Source of the DNA: Gracilariopsis chorda | Lineage: Eukaryota; Rhodophyta; Florideophyceae; Gracilariales; Gracilariaceae | Assembly (NCBI GenBank): GCA_003194525.1 | Contig: NBIV01000005.1 | Span: 248,001-312,000, forward strand | Direction: 5' to 3' | Length of the DNA: 64,000 bases | Shown: piece after piece, positions 33,701 through 46,956 of the stretch | Numbering within the stretch: the first letter of the stretch is position 1 | How the letters are laid out: each line of letters starts with the position of its first letter | The notes under the pieces: generated by a model | The model's input: the letters and a program-made list of their open reading frames with translations, nothing else | Databases searched by the model: none | What the model was told of the DNA's origin: nothing | Program-made: the position numbers and the translations under genes

Positions 33701-35787
33701 GTCGCAAGTGTTTACTGTTTGCGAATGTCTTTGTTGATATTCCGAGAACAACAGTTTGTCCTTATTGAACACATGACTAGCCCCAGAGTGTAGCTATGTT
33801 GGCTTTATGTTGTTCTAAAAGAGACTGGCATTAGCTAATGCTATGAATCCGCTGTGATGGTACCTCTCTCTGTCACCGTGGTGGCGGTTAGCGTTTAATG
33901 GCCCTCGGTTGTTGGCGTTAGGAAAACTGTTCGAGTCCCAAGCTCGATTGCGACTACGTCCTTCCCGATTTTTATATTTATCATTCGATATTTTAGTGTA
34001 GGGTTGTTGTTGGTTACTGTCCTTCTTGTGCCAACATTCGGCATTGATGTGGCAAATGCTTGCACAACTCCAACATAGAAATCTCTTTTTTTTCCCTTCT
34101 GCACGCTGCTTGCGTCAGGTTGTAGATTTCTTCCCAGCGGGGTAAGGGTGACTGCCATCTTTTTTGGCCTCTGTGATCTTAGTTGTAAATTTAGAAGCCC
34201 AGTGAGTACTTCGGTCCATTTCCGTTCGGAAAAGCGAAACGAATTTCTCGTATTCCATGTTGGTTGCATCGGCTAACAGTTTGATTGCTATTAATGAGTC
34301 CGGCAAGGTGAGAAGCAGAGTAGTGGTTCGCTCCTTGTCTTTAAGTGGATCAACCAGTCTAGCAATTTGTAAGTAGGTTTTCTCAGGCTCTAGGACATGT
34401 CTCTGTATGTCGCCGCCATCGTTGAATGTCAAGGTGCTTAGCTTTTGGCGAAGGTTCAACTTTAACTGTATGTTGTCCTTCTTTTAGGTGCACTGCAGTT
34501 TATTCCATACCTCCGAAGTCGAGCAGTGTTCTAGGTCGAGTAGTTGCGAGACTGCGACGATCGGTTGCGTGCCAAGGTTCTGGACGATGGCCGATCTTGC
34601 CCTACGAACGGCATCGTCCCATCTCGTCCGAGCTGCAGTGTAACCCTCAGTTGGACGAGATTTCGTCAGATCGAATAATGATTGTAGGGAGTGCATGACA
34701 TTCTTAATGTATATGCGCCAAGTGTAGTAGTCAGAGCCTCTTTTTAGACGGCGTATACGTTTTTTCGTTGTGAGTCTCAGAGTGCATCGCGGAATACCAC
34801 TCAATGCGAGACTAAGGAAGATTGGCAGAAAGGATTCTTTACCGGTCCGATACTGGTCGAGGGATCCTTTTACTACTTTTTTGTATCCGGGGTCACTGGC
34901 AGGAGATTCTATCTCCGGTTCCCTAACGTTCAGGCCTCTGGCTCCGAGTAAAACTCAGGGAAATGCGATTACCACGTTCTGTCCAATTTCTGAGCAATCC
35001 AGAACGAGAGTGCGTGCAAGTTACGGAATATCCAGGAGATTTTACTAACAGCAGGATACGGTTTCCCCAGTTGGCCTCCTCTAATTCTGTAGGGCTACTT
35101 GCGCGGCGATCGTGCACTGTAAAACTTCCTTGTCCTCACTAAGGTCCGGGACAAGCGACAAGACACCCCGGCCCCGTACGAGCAGCTACACTCACCCCAG
35201 CTGAGCAAGTTACATGGCACGTGCGCTACCGTCAGAATTATTTCAAGTCTCCAGCCGATTGACAACCAGTATTTGGCTTGCCAACTTTTGCTCAGCCAAG
35301 TGCTAACTTCCCTAAAGGAGTAATAGCGGGGAGGCCTTATTCAGTACGTACAAACTAGCTCGTCTTATGTTCAACTTCCCTTGTGGTGTAATGAAAACTG
35401 CAAGGCCTTATTCAGGACTTTACAATTCCCAGTTCGCCGTCGTTACTCGTATTTCAAGGTTGAAGACCACTATGTGGGGCGTGCAGTAACTGCAATGAGT
35501 AGCCACTAGAAGCTTCAGGTTATCGGTCCAGACCGCAAGCCAGGAACAAAGATTGTTTAACGACACAGTGACTTTCAAGAAGCTTCTAGTACACACGCTC
35601 TAACGCAAAGCTGGATAAACGAGGTGGTTACGATGCGACAACCGAGTAGGGTACGAGTGGGGAGGGGGGACGGTAGCCATATCACGGAAAGCAATTGATG
35701 TGTGTACGGGTCAGAGGAAGCTGCGGTGAAAACATGGCAACCAACTTGTATGTATGCCACGGGGGGAAGGCAGCGACAACTGGGGCA

Positions 35788-36050
35788 CCAAACAAGGTGC
35801 GGAGTCGGCAGGGGTGGGGTTCAGGGCTGCTGTAGTTGTAGAGCCAAACCAGGTCCTCAGTGCGGTGGGGGTGGTGGCGCCACGTCAGCAGGGCAACCAA
35901 AACAGGTCCTCAAAGGGGGTGGGTGCGGCGGTACGACAGTCAGCGAACCAAACCAGGTCCTCAGTAGCAGGGGGGTGGCTGTGCCGCGGCAGCAGTGGAA
36001 CTAAACAAGTGCCGCAAGGGTTGTGGGTGCAACGGCATGGCACTCAGGAA
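35788..36050. repeat. G-rich minisatellite in the leader of the inner copia element
   Basis: Five units starting at 35788, 35844, 35897, 35948 and 36001, each 51-56 bp, opening with CCAAAC(A/C)AGGT-type sequence and followed by a G-rich stretch (GGTGGGGGTGG, GGGGGTGGGTG, GGGGGGTGGC). The plus strand could form G-quadruplexes; on the element's own (minus) strand the units are C-rich. Confidence 0.75.
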
Positions 36051-36150
36051 AGTTTTGTGACGGCGCGGGCGGCGGGGGTGGGTGTGCGGCTGCAAGGGTG
36101 CAGCAAAGCACGAAAGGTGTGCAGAGGGTTGTTTGGTGGCGATGCTACGA

Positions 36151-36297
36151 TGTAGCGGGGTTGGATTTCACTCCCCTCTCCTCGCTCCGACCTTGCAGGG
36201 AGGGCAGTTCAGCGAGGTCAATTATTTAGTGCCTCCAGTTGGAACGAGGGGACTATACTACACGTTTGAACTGGTGGGCAGCGTGGCTTCATTCACA
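36151..36297 (-). repeat. 5' LTR of the inner copia element
   Basis: 147 bp, TGTAGCGGGG to CATTCACA, followed by the AGGTC target duplication and then the rest of the outer element's LTR. Confidence 0.88.
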
Positions 36298-39200
36298 AGG
36301 TCAGCCAAAGCCGCCAGAGGTGTTTTATTGATAATCTGACTTTCCGATTCAGTTGAACATGTACGTGTAAATGCTTTGCTGAACAGCTGGCACAGCCATT
36401 CACACTGCCCCCCACAGTTAGGAACAAAGTATCATGATTGCGTACTAATGGTATCTATCGTAATAAATATATCAAGGGTGCCATCATTAAGAACGTTCTT
36501 GAACAGCAAAACCTTGTGAAAAAAATTTTCACTGAAAGAAGAATGTATATCAATCTCCATACTACCCAGATATGTAAAACCGAATGACAGATTCTTATCT
36601 CTACTACAAAAATAAAAAAAACCGACAACATAAAAAGAAAACACCAGCATTAGGAAAGTTTTCAAAAGAAATTATAATTGGCAATGTAACCAATACGTCA
36701 AAATCAATGTTTGCAGACAATCTTGCTTTAATGACTTAGGAAACACGTCTGCAGGCTTCCTTTCCGTACGCACATATTTGATGCAGACAATACCATTCGT
36801 CACCAATTCTTTTACATGGTGGAACTTCAGAGCAATAGGTTTGATACGCTCAGGCGTCCGGGCATTTTGGACAATTGATAAAGCGGTGGTGCTATCAGTT
36901 AATATGGTATGGGCTACATGTTTTCCGGTTCATCTTCAACGATGGTTTCATTCAGCTTTTTCTAAAATAATTTCCTTAGCCATGTCACGGATTTTGTGCA
37001 GTAGGATAGTGCGATGTATTCAGCCTCTCCTGACAATAGCGGAATTATCTTCTGCTTATTTGTAGTCCAAGGAATGGGTCCCTCTTACCTTTACCAGAAA
37101 ACCTGTTGTAGAATTTCTGGTGTCCTTGCCATCAGCTCAGTTTGCATCGCAATATGTTTTCATCGGCGCTTCAGCGCTTGATGAGAAGTAGAGGCAATAG
37201 TCCTTCGTAAATTTCAAGTACCCGAACACCCTCTTCATAAGTACAGCATATCTCTTTCTAGCAGCATGCATTTGCCACACTAGCATTGACGCTGCAAACA
37301 TGATTTCAGGCCTTGACGTCAGAGTGAAATACACCAACTGCCCATCTAGTTTCCGTTATCGGGCGTTAAGCACAGTGTAAATACCATCTTCCTCATCCTT
37401 TAGATCCGTCAGATTGCAGAGGATAGGCAACGGAGTTTACGCAGGATTCGATTTCACTAATCCGTACTCCTTTAGTGTCCTCATGACGTATCATTGTTTT
37501 GATTCAAAAACAATTTTGCTGTCCCTGTCGCTGACCATCCCAATAAAAGACTTTACTTCACCGAGAAACTTAACTTGAAAGAGTTTCTTCATCTCTTCTC
37601 TAAATTATTCCAAGAGAGATCCTGAGTTCGACAACATTAGTACTTCGTCGACTACAACTACACGTATAATGAACCCAATACTCTACTTCTATATGTACAG
37701 TCGGCTATTAGGTCGCGACTGCCAAAACTTTAGCTTATCATCTCTGAATGGAATAGCGATCCCCAGAGGTTTCCAGCTTATTTCACACCGTACATCGATT
37801 GCAGTAGTAGGCAGACCTGTCCATTTTGATATGAAGAGCCCGGCACATTGGTGGGATGTTCCATTACTAATGGCTCGTCCAGATCTCCGTATAAGTAAGC
37901 GTTACTTATATCCAAGATTTTTATTATTAAGTAACGTGCAGCCGCTTTCGGCAGTGCCAAGTGGATTGTCTCCAGTCGTGCTATGGGTGCCTTAAACGTT
38001 CCCGGTTCTTAATCCAAGAACACCTCCTGTTTTTCTCCCCGGACCACACATCGAGCCTTTGGCAGTACTTTCAGCGCCTTGCTGCGTATACACTTCACGA
38101 TGAACGTCCATAAGAGTAGCAGTGAGTTCATTTCAGGTTTTCAGTTTAGAAATTTGCACGTGTCTCCGTCTCTCTGCTGGTTAGAGCCTCATAATCCCTA
38201 TCCATTGCATAGGCCCACTCCTGAATTTAGCGTGCTGCTCTAAAGGTCTTCTGAACCATGCGTTTGTGTTTATCGTTGTCGATATTTCTTGATATCAAGC
38301 ACTGAGCTAGAGGTGCGCCCATAGGTTTCTCTTCGGCATCTAGCATCTCACTCTCGGCTTCTTTTCGTCCAAGTGAGGAGAAGTCAATCAGTTGGTTGAT
38401 TGAAGGCAGTCTTTTCCTTGTGACCGTGAATACCCATCGTTTACATTTCACTACTTTTCACAGCGAAGGAATGCAGATCCGGTACAGAGTGCGTAGACTT
38501 CTCATTCCAACAAAGTGTTCGGGAAGTGCGCGATGCAGGCTCTTTTTACTGGGAACAGTCTCTGACCTGTAGATAAAGGCAACCCCTTCTTCTTCGAATT
38601 TCAGAAGTCTCGAAAGTCTGTTTTTCGCTTGAACCATACTGTGTAGGGAATCTCCAGACCTACACGGGAGGTGGGTAGGCAGCTAGGTATCCTACTTGTT
38701 TGGGATATAGCCTATTTACATAGTTCTTGAGGGAGGTCTGAAGCGTGCAGAAAGGTCCATGCAGTTTTCCAAAGACCTTGGATGATCTTTTGTGCTGCTC
38801 CATTCGATGGGTGGGCGTACGGTGGAGTGTACTCGAAGACGATTCCATTATCTGACGCGTATGTGATGAAGTCTTCAGATCGGTTCTCAATCACTCATTT
38901 AAGGCGAACGCGGTAGATTCTATGGCCTGGCAGTTCGTTCTCCGGGCACGCCTTGGACCATCTTTTAGAAGGGAAGAATTGTAGTTCCCTATCCATAATG
39001 CATATACACGGTGATCTTTTGATTTCATCCAGAAGAACCTGTATATATCTCAAGCCTTGTAAGGAACGCGGGATGATCGGACCAGTAAGGTTTGTATGCC
39101 CCAGTTAAAGAGGCTTTGTGGTTGTTGATGCTAAGGGTTCCACAGCTCCCCATTTTGTCCCTGCTTCAATGCAGTCTGAGCATTTGTTGTTTATCTTGGG

Positions 39201-42200
39201 GCGTAAGAGGTTCAGGATCGCTTTTGATTGTTCCACAGCGAACAACAGCCTATCATCTTCTGTGTGACCCAGTTTGTCGTTCCAGTCTTTTGTAGTGCCA
39301 CGGGGAAACGGAATTGACGTTTGTGCTCTTGGCCGTGGAATAAGGTTCAGAAACGGATATAATCCATCCCTCTGCTGTGACTGGTAGAGCAAATGACCAG
39401 AGCCCAGATGTTTGATGATGAAGCACGTGGACTCTGAGCTGTTCTAGAATTCTGCCCTAGTATCCCAGGAAAGGATTAGGAGGGAAAAGAGGTTAGAGTC
39501 AGGGAATGGTGTGTGCTTCTCTGTAGAGAGCCTCATTCCATCTCGCAGTGGAAGTGTTATTGTTCCGTATCCTTTGATCCTAGACTGGCGGTCGCATGTG
39601 CGAACTGTTTGGTCTCCAGTACGGTAATAGTCACAGAACAAGGATTTGTCATTGAACATGTTTCGCAGCATAGTCTAGCCATGTGTTGACTTTACTCTCA
39701 AGCAGTAAGACAAAGCTTTACCAATTGCCACGAAGCCTCATGGCTCTTGTTCGGTGTTATATCGTTGGCTGTTCTTTGAGTTCGGGTTTTTTTTATGCCT
39801 GTTTGAGTCCCATGGTCCTTGCTTTCTGCTCTTGTTTCTCCTAGGTGCGCAATTTCTTCCAAGTTTTGGATGTCAGTTATTTACGCACTCAATTGTTCTT
39901 CCTACTCTGTATTCTGAGTGAATGTGTCCAAGTTTACCACAATTCCAGCATCTGACATTCCCCGATTTGAATGTAGATGGTGTTGGTCCGGCGTGAGATT
40001 TTGGGGCTGCGAGGTACGGGGTTTGTCTTCCTTTACTTGTTTCTTATGACTTTGAGGTAGTTGCGGACTTTCGATGCTTTCCTCTGTCCATTTATCTCGT
40101 AGGTGCTTCTGTATGTCGTCACCATTGTGGAAGACCATACGACTTAGACGTTACCAAAGGTTCATCTTGAACAGGATGTTGTATTTGTTATAGGTTGATT
40201 CCAACTTCATCCATACTTCTAGTGAGGGGCAATGATCCCGTTCTATTACGTCTGAGACGGCGACGCTGCGGTGTGTGGCTTAGGTTTGCACGATAATGGA
40301 ACTTGATTTCCTATTGGCATCGTCTCAGCACTTTCGCGCTTGGGAGGTACTTTGTCCCTCAAATGGTCGCTCTTGACTAAGCACAAAGAGTGCTTGAGAG
40401 ACGTGCATCAAGTCTCGAACGTATATCCGCTAAGTAAAGTAGTTGAAATTGGCTTGTACGCAGGGAACGCGCCTTGTATCTGTAATGTGATCCCCATCCA
40501 TCACTATAAGACTGGTAGTGATAGGGAAAAGCAGTAATTTATTATATTCACCCTTCCCATACCGGGCGTGGGATTTTTCTTGGCGGGGATATTGGCAGGA
40601 GATGTTATCCCCGAAGTCCCTAAAGTTCAATCCTCTGAGTCCGTATTGGACTCTCCCAGTGAGCTGGGATTAGCTAGGACCTGAAGCTTTCTGTACAAAC
40701 CAGAACGAGGTGCGCAATTACGTATGGAACGTCCAAAAGAGGTTAGTAACTGGGGATATTCTTTCACCAGTAAACCGCCTTTAGTTCCTTGTGGATCCAT
40801 GCTCGGCAAGAGTTTCTATGCTATCTCTAACCACGATGTAGTCTGGGCTGAACGATGAGGCACCCTGTCTAAGAGGATTCGCAGAGCACAACTCAGCTCA
40901 ACTGGTTATTCGGTGTGATTCTTAGCCCTCAGATTAGTTCAAGTCCCCACTCGATACCCTACCGATGCTCAGCTTTCAAACTATATCCTCGACCAGAAGG
41001 CCAACGTGCACGTAAAGTCAATGGCAACGGAGGCCCTCAATCACAGACACAAGCTTCCCGTCTGGTAAAATGCTGGAATCCACGTTGCTTCCCGTGGAGT
41101 GGCGGGATTTTCTGCTCAAGCCGAGTATTTATGTTGGGGAGCCAACGCCGTATTGGAATGTGGATGCAAACGGCGGGGATGCAGTGTAGTTGCTTCGGCG
41201 CAGGGATGCGAAGCGTGCAGTAGTAGCAAGACGTTGCAGCGTAGAGGCTTCAGTTGTTCGATCCAGAGCCCAAGCCGAAGGCAAGAATTGCTCTTCGACG
41301 CCGAGATGTTCAAGAACCCTCTAGCCCACACTCGTCTACGCAGTGCGGGAGCGCAGGGAAGAGAATAGAGGTTTTTTTCCGGGTGATGAAAATTGCGCAA
41401 GGTTCCGTCGGTGAACAAGAAGCGGGAGTAGAAACACAAAGTCCAGTTTTCTGAGAGGTGGCGTAGTTCTATGCAACGTACGCAGTACAAATTCGCACCA
41501 AGACCCAAGGCATAAGACAATGAGAGTAAGAGCCACAGTTTACTGCGCAGATAGAACGCGAGCGCGAGCGAGAGACTGCTTCACTTCTACACCGCCGCGG
41601 AGAACGTCCAGCGCCGTTTATACTGCGCAACACCACAAGTAGCGGAGAGACCCAAGACGGTTTTCTGCCCGACTTGACGAGTTGCGAGCACCGTTGATGC
41701 TGCGTGAGAGAGTAAAGTCAGCGTCAGTGAGTCGGACGGCGAGGCATGGTTGCAGCGATGGTGCTGCGCTGGCGCGGAGAATGGGGAGAGAGAGACAAGA
41801 AGCCGGGAAAAAGAGAGAAAACACCAAAATAGGGGTAAAAGGTTTCCAAAATATACCGTAAACCGGGTCAAAGTTGGTCAGTCAAGACCAAGTTTTGAAA
41901 CCGTGAAGTGGTTTTCCGGTTGCAGAATCGGAGAGGGTTCCTCGAAATGTGCAAGTATTGAAATTGATTTCCATTAGGCTGCGTTATGGCACTTTTGGAT
42001 GCCACGTGTTCGTTTATCAAAGCCTACTGGATCGAGTTAAGGAGTGTTAATTTGCAGGATACTTGGGAGGGTCGGAAATGGGGGAATAGTTTCCCAACTT
42101 TGCCCCAATCGGGAAATGTTTCTTCAATTGTCGTAGAGTACTTTCGAAATGAGTGGAATGCGCGGAGGTTATTGACGCGGAAGATGGGCGCTAGTGAAAC

Positions 42201-42490
42201 AGACTGCATGTATAGTGTGGGTTGAGCGCGGTGTTTGACCCGTAGCGCATCGGCGGAAAGCAGCGCAACGAAGGAGAGGGGATGATGGTGAAGCAATCTC
42301 TTAATGTGTCCCGAAGTGTTGGTGGATAATGTGGCGGCGACGGCAGGTACAATCAGACGTGGAACGCGGACGGAGATTGTACAAAACGCGGGGTCTTTCT
42401 ACCGTGAGAACAGGGCGAAAAAGCGCAGTAAGGTGTGAGAGGAAGCATGGTGATAACCCAGGGTTGAAGTCTTTCACTGCCATGCTACCA

Positions 42491-42639
42491 TGAAAAACAC
42501 GGGGTACTGCCTGGCGGCTGGACCGACACGCGAAGTTAGGCAGAGCTGCCGGCCGTGCTTCATTGATAATTTGATTGTCAGGCTCAGTAAAAAGTGTACT
42601 TGTACACGTTCTACTGAATGGCTGGCGCAGCCATTCACA
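42491..42639 (-). repeat. 5' LTR of the outer copia element
   Basis: 149 bp beginning TGAAAAACACGGGG and ending GCCATTCACA, followed by GTTTT. It aligns with 30551-30597 joined to 36303-36404, whose summed length is also exactly 149 bp. Confidence 0.88.
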
Positions 42640-42644
42640 GTTTT

Positions 42645-45600
42645 CGTCCCTTTTCGTTGTCTTGCGACTCAATACGTCCCCTACTCTTCGCATTTCTCAA
42701 CTGCTCTCAGCCCGGTGGCTCACGCGTGCCCTCTGCATTTCCAAACTTTGCATGGATATGAATCATATTTATATTTTAATATCCTCTGTGAGCAACGTAT
42801 GCACCCTTTTTATTTGCGACCGTTTCAAATAAGATGGCTACCATTCCACTACAAAGCATTATGAGCTTGTACTCTCTGCGGCGCACAAACCACCTGGGTA
42901 TGCAATTGCCGGCCTACCAGCGCTATAGCTTACAAACCACGGTGCTGGTTCCACGCCGTCACCCCTAGCCCATGCTGTCGCCGAACGGCATATTAACGCT
43001 TTTTTCTGGCTCTCCATCATGACCTTGTGGACTCTCTTCAATGCCACTCTGTAAATATCTCGGACGTAATACCTGTTACCATCTCTTCTTGACGCAACAG
43101 TTTGAACACCCTTTCACCACTATGCTCAAGACTCACCCGTATGTTGCTACGTTTGCTACGGCATCAGTTTCGAACCAAAACGAGTAATAACTTCCCTATA
43201 CACATAAAAATTGGCCTAATCAAGGCCAAAAAGTAACTACCATGTCCCCAATAGGCCGCAAACGTTGGTAGCTTGTGTTTCTTGTTAAGAAAACAATATT
43301 AAATTTGACTTCATGGCCATATTTCGGGCTTATTTTGGTCACATTGTTTTCACATCACTTAAAATCGAACTTGTTTACATTTAAAAGATACACCCTTTCC
43401 AAAATTTTGGAGCTTCATGGCAAAATTTTAGTCAAATCTCGGACATGTTTTGGTCATTTTTGATGTTCGTATACATTGTCGTGCGCGCCACGAAGCCTTG
43501 CATATGAAAGAGGCTTTTTCAATGAAGAAAACCTGCTCTGAGAATTATGGCAACATTTGCAAGTCTCAGGACTTGTATTCGATCGAAAAAAGGGCACATG
43601 GCACTGCAATATCTACTTCAAAACTATGCAGACAATATGCTGTCAGAGAGTGAGGTATTGCAGCTGCTTTTGCGATCCTAGTCATGAAACACATATTAAA
43701 CAAATGGTTCGAACACGTGGTGCGTAGTCTACATAGGGAGTTGCATCTGCTCAAGTATATTTTCCGTTTGGCACTATTGCAGCAAATTATAATAAACAGT
43801 GCTCTTTACAGGCGTTTCGAGTGATTCCAGGCTTTTTCTACAGTGTGCTAAGAATGGTGACTTCCGTGCGTTCCCAAGATTTTGATATGGGCAAGAGATC
43901 AGATAGAAAGACTATTCGTCCTATTAGGTGGTTAGCGACAAAATTACGAACGATAATGGAAGCCAGCTATTTGGATAAAATGGATTTTTCGTGTTGGCTC
44001 AACTATGGTTTATGACAACTTTCATGAGATTCCTCTCGAGTTTATGAAATTTCCGAAAGTGACATATGTTCTAGCAATGTTTTAAGAACTCCATACCTTG
44101 TCAGAGTCATTTAAACGTTTACGATGCCGAATTATCCATGCATAGGTTTTAATAGGTCTCTGGATTGTACTCAAACTTGGATAAGATATCCTTTACGATA
44201 TCTAAACTCTGCAATTATTACTGCTGCAAAAGATTCTATGCTTTATATGTTCAGGTTTTGGTGGAGGACATGTCTGGGTTTAGGGACTGCGGAGTGACGT
44301 CTTGAGCGGAATGAGTATTGACCCTCTTCATATGAGGTTGATCCTACCCGCGCTGAGTCAGCTCATATTATGGGGTTTCCCCTAAAAACTATTGCACGTG
44401 TACGGCTCCCATGGTTTTTTAGCACTCCGATAAGTTGGGTATGGTTACCCCTGTATAAGTGCCACGCGTGAGACGCGTGGGACGTTTTTGGCTCCAATTT
44501 TGGAATATTTGTTATTTTGTTAACTTCACTCCCGCCCCTGACACTGGGAGCTTCACGTTTATGGCCTTTACTACGCATTTAATAGTTTTTTCATTTAGTT
44601 TAGATAGTTATAGTGAACCCTACTCACGTGCGAGTGACCTCTTGGTCGCCAGCGTAAAGTAAAGAGAATCAATGTTGACTCTGACTACAACTGCCTTCGT
44701 AGGGTTACGAATCCGTGAGCAGAGTATCAAAGAGTGCATACCATAACACTGTTCCCTTGGCAGCATTCAGATCAACTTTATGCCGTCACCACGTGGTGGT
44801 TTGCGTTATAACTGTGTACGACTTTGTGTATCCTTTTGAGGACAAGTTTTCGACCCTGCGTAAAGCCTATTTCGTCTTTCGTCTCTAGTTACTCCCCTGT
44901 TCCTTTTCTTTCCGTTGCTGGGGTATTTACTGCATGTGAAACTCCCTGCAGCTCTCTTCCTCTGTTTGTTTTTCCCGTTCCCAGATTCTTACACATTGTA
45001 CACTGTTGAAAGTCTTTCTTTGATAATTCCGACTTACAATTCTATAGGTACTGCTTGAGTTCCTCGTGGAATTTACTTTCTGCATTAACATAGGGCTTTG
45101 CCTCTGAGACCACTGCATCAGTGCGTGAAGCTCCAAACGCCTTCAGGTGCAGCTTTCACTACCGGGTACTGCTCTACAGGAGCTGCACTGCCAGATACGT
45201 GGATTCTATGCATAAGTATTTTGCACATGTACTTTGAGGTCTACGTAATTTCTTGGACGCTCATAGAATACGTTGAACATTTTGAATGGCATGAGACGAA
45301 GCCCATATATGCACTGAAATTCTGATAACAGACATACCGATATCTGAAGTACTAGATCTTAACGATGCATTCGTATTATGCGTTCAATTAGTACCCATTT
45401 TCTCTAAGGTGTTACTTTTGAAAAAAATGTGAGACGCCAGTTGGTGGATAGAGGATCCGGCAAAGGGCATTGCAGTTCTCTATTTGTATTGGTTCTCGGA
45501 TAGTATGCCGATGCATGAATGTGCATGAGTTATGTTTGTAAAGTGGATCATAAACGTTTCAGTGACGTTGATATTAGAAAAAGGCACGATTTGAGATGGA

Positions 45601-46956
45601 GCTGTAAGAATGTCATGTATCTCACAAGGAAGAAAATTGTATTAAAATTTGACTACAAGACAATCCGGGGTCCCTTGGTGCAGTATAGTACAAACGGGAG
45701 AAAACGGTTTCTATTATTGTAGCACAATGTGCTACTCGAGAGAGTCGCTGCTATCAGTGAAGCTAAGAGCAGGCAGAACGTTGCAGGGGGAGCCTAGTAG
45801 GCCCAGAATAGTTCGAATTCTGAGCTCCGTCCTATGCTTCCAACGAATGTACCACTACTGGGAAATGCCCACAGCTCCCAAAGAAACAAACGTCTAATAG
45901 ACATAGATTAAACGAGTTGGGCTTCAGACAAGACCTACTGGTCAACCGTGAAGGTCGCGTGGCGACGGGAAACGTGGGCACAGCCCCAGAATTGGACGCG
46001 TGCCCTGACGAGGGCCTACGCTTACCTCGTGTACGCTTCTTCGACCAAACTCCGAACAGGTGGCAAGAAAAGAGCAGATTATCCCTGAGAATGCGCCAGA
46101 GCTCATACTCGTACTTCGGCTATGGCTGCGCCGTCTGACACTCAAAGTTAGCGGTGCTTACTAACTGGTGTTTGCTTGCGCAGTCAAGTATCGCGGTCGA
46201 TGCAATAGGTGGGCTGTCTACTCAAATGGAAAGAGTCGCAGTATCCCAACGGGCTAAGCGACAGCGCGACGCGCACTAGTAGTAGCCGAGCGGCGATAGG
46301 GACGAGGAATGAACGTGAAATCCCCGGTGGGTGTGGGAGACGAAGTAAACCTGGACATGCGCAGGTTAGGGCCTGTACTGTCGGCGTCGACACGGCAAAA
46401 TTCCCGTAGGATTTGTGTTGCAATACCAGACTGGAGTTCTGAATCCACTAAGAGTATAGCGGACTTTACTTAGAAGCTGGAGCGTGAGCTCAACACACTA
46501 ATATGGCCTGACACTACGATAGCTGTACTGAAGTTAGTCTACTGTAATAAATACAGCATATAGTTGTACAAGTGTACACGTGCCCGCAAGCTGCACTCGG
46601 CTAAGGGCCGGTGCCACACCTGGAAAATCCACGTCCGATGGGCGCCAAGTGCAGTGCAGCGGTACAGCCAAAAACTAAATGTTCAGCGCACCGCCCTCTA
46701 AATTAACAGCTGGGGCTGCTCCGTAACCGCAAAATCAATAGTTCCTATATATGGGCAAGGTCCAGTAAGCTAAAAGTATCCACCGTAAGGATCTTCGGCA
46801 ACCCCTCTTGTGTGGTCGCGACCAATTCGTGTACTACACTACTACATTGTGATGCTTCGCTGCAGGACATGTAAAATGTCTACTCCCTGATTTCACAGGA
46901 TAAAATCATGAAAATCTGACGAGTTCTGGAATTGTATGTAATGGGGACCGACGAGT
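42645..46956. other. AT-rich region with no recognised gene
   Basis: 4.3 kb in which open frames stay under about 80 codons and none matches a family I know. A GC-richer island at about 45.9-46.4 kb has opposed open frames (45917-46138 plus; 45942-46145 minus) that may be a fragment of an old transposase, but no motif is clear. One perfect palindrome is listed separately. Confidence 0.4.
44462..44480. repeat. Perfect GC-rich palindrome
   Basis: CCACGCGT-GAG-ACGCGTGG, an 8 bp perfect stem with a 3 nt loop, standing out in AT-rich sequence. Each arm contains ACGCGT. Confidence 0.6.

Larger units (their letters stand above)
30598..36297 (-). mobile_element. Inner Ty1/copia retrotransposon (fossil), inserted in an LTR
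   Basis: Minus-strand element of 5.7 kb with 146-147 bp LTRs (30598-30743 and 36151-36297), both starting TGTAGCGGGGTTGG, flanked by AGGTC (30593-30597 and 36298-36302) and seated inside the left LTR of the outer element. Parts from right to left: leader about 34.8-36.15 kb with a G-rich tandem repeat; gag about 33.9-34.8 kb; protease, pre-integrase and start of integrase about 33.1-33.77 kb; integrase end about 32.58-32.78 kb; reverse transcriptase (DVSNAYMYGDLDEPL and VVDDLL) about 31.6-32.2 kb; RNase H (ATDSSTAMSFVKNP) about 31.05-31.3 kb. Many breaks. LTRs about 85% identical, younger than its host element. Confidence 0.9.
30551..42639 (-). mobile_element. Outer Ty1/copia retrotransposon (fossil, old), host of a second copia element
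   Basis: Minus-strand element with 149 bp LTRs: the left (3') LTR is 30551-30597 plus 36303-36404, split by the inner element, and the right (5') LTR is 42491-42639. Both begin TGAAAAACA and end GCCATTCACA; the flanks carry GTTTT (30546-30550 and 42640-42644). Parts from right to left: leader about 40.5-42.49 kb; gag about 39.9-40.4 kb; protease and pre-integrase zone about 39.1-39.7 kb; integrase about 38.2-39.1 kb; reverse transcriptase (ISNAYLYGDLDEPL) about 37.1-38.2 kb; RNase H about 36.75-37.1 kb. Heavily decayed, with many breaks. LTRs are only about three quarters identical, so the insertion is old. Short LTRs resemble the GalEa/red-algal copia lineage; that placement is inference. 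Confidence 0.9.

Noticed and set aside
35702-36155. Overlapping plus-strand Gly/Val-rich open frames
   Set aside because: They are a by-product of the G-rich minisatellite, which lacks stop codons by composition, and run against the element's direction.
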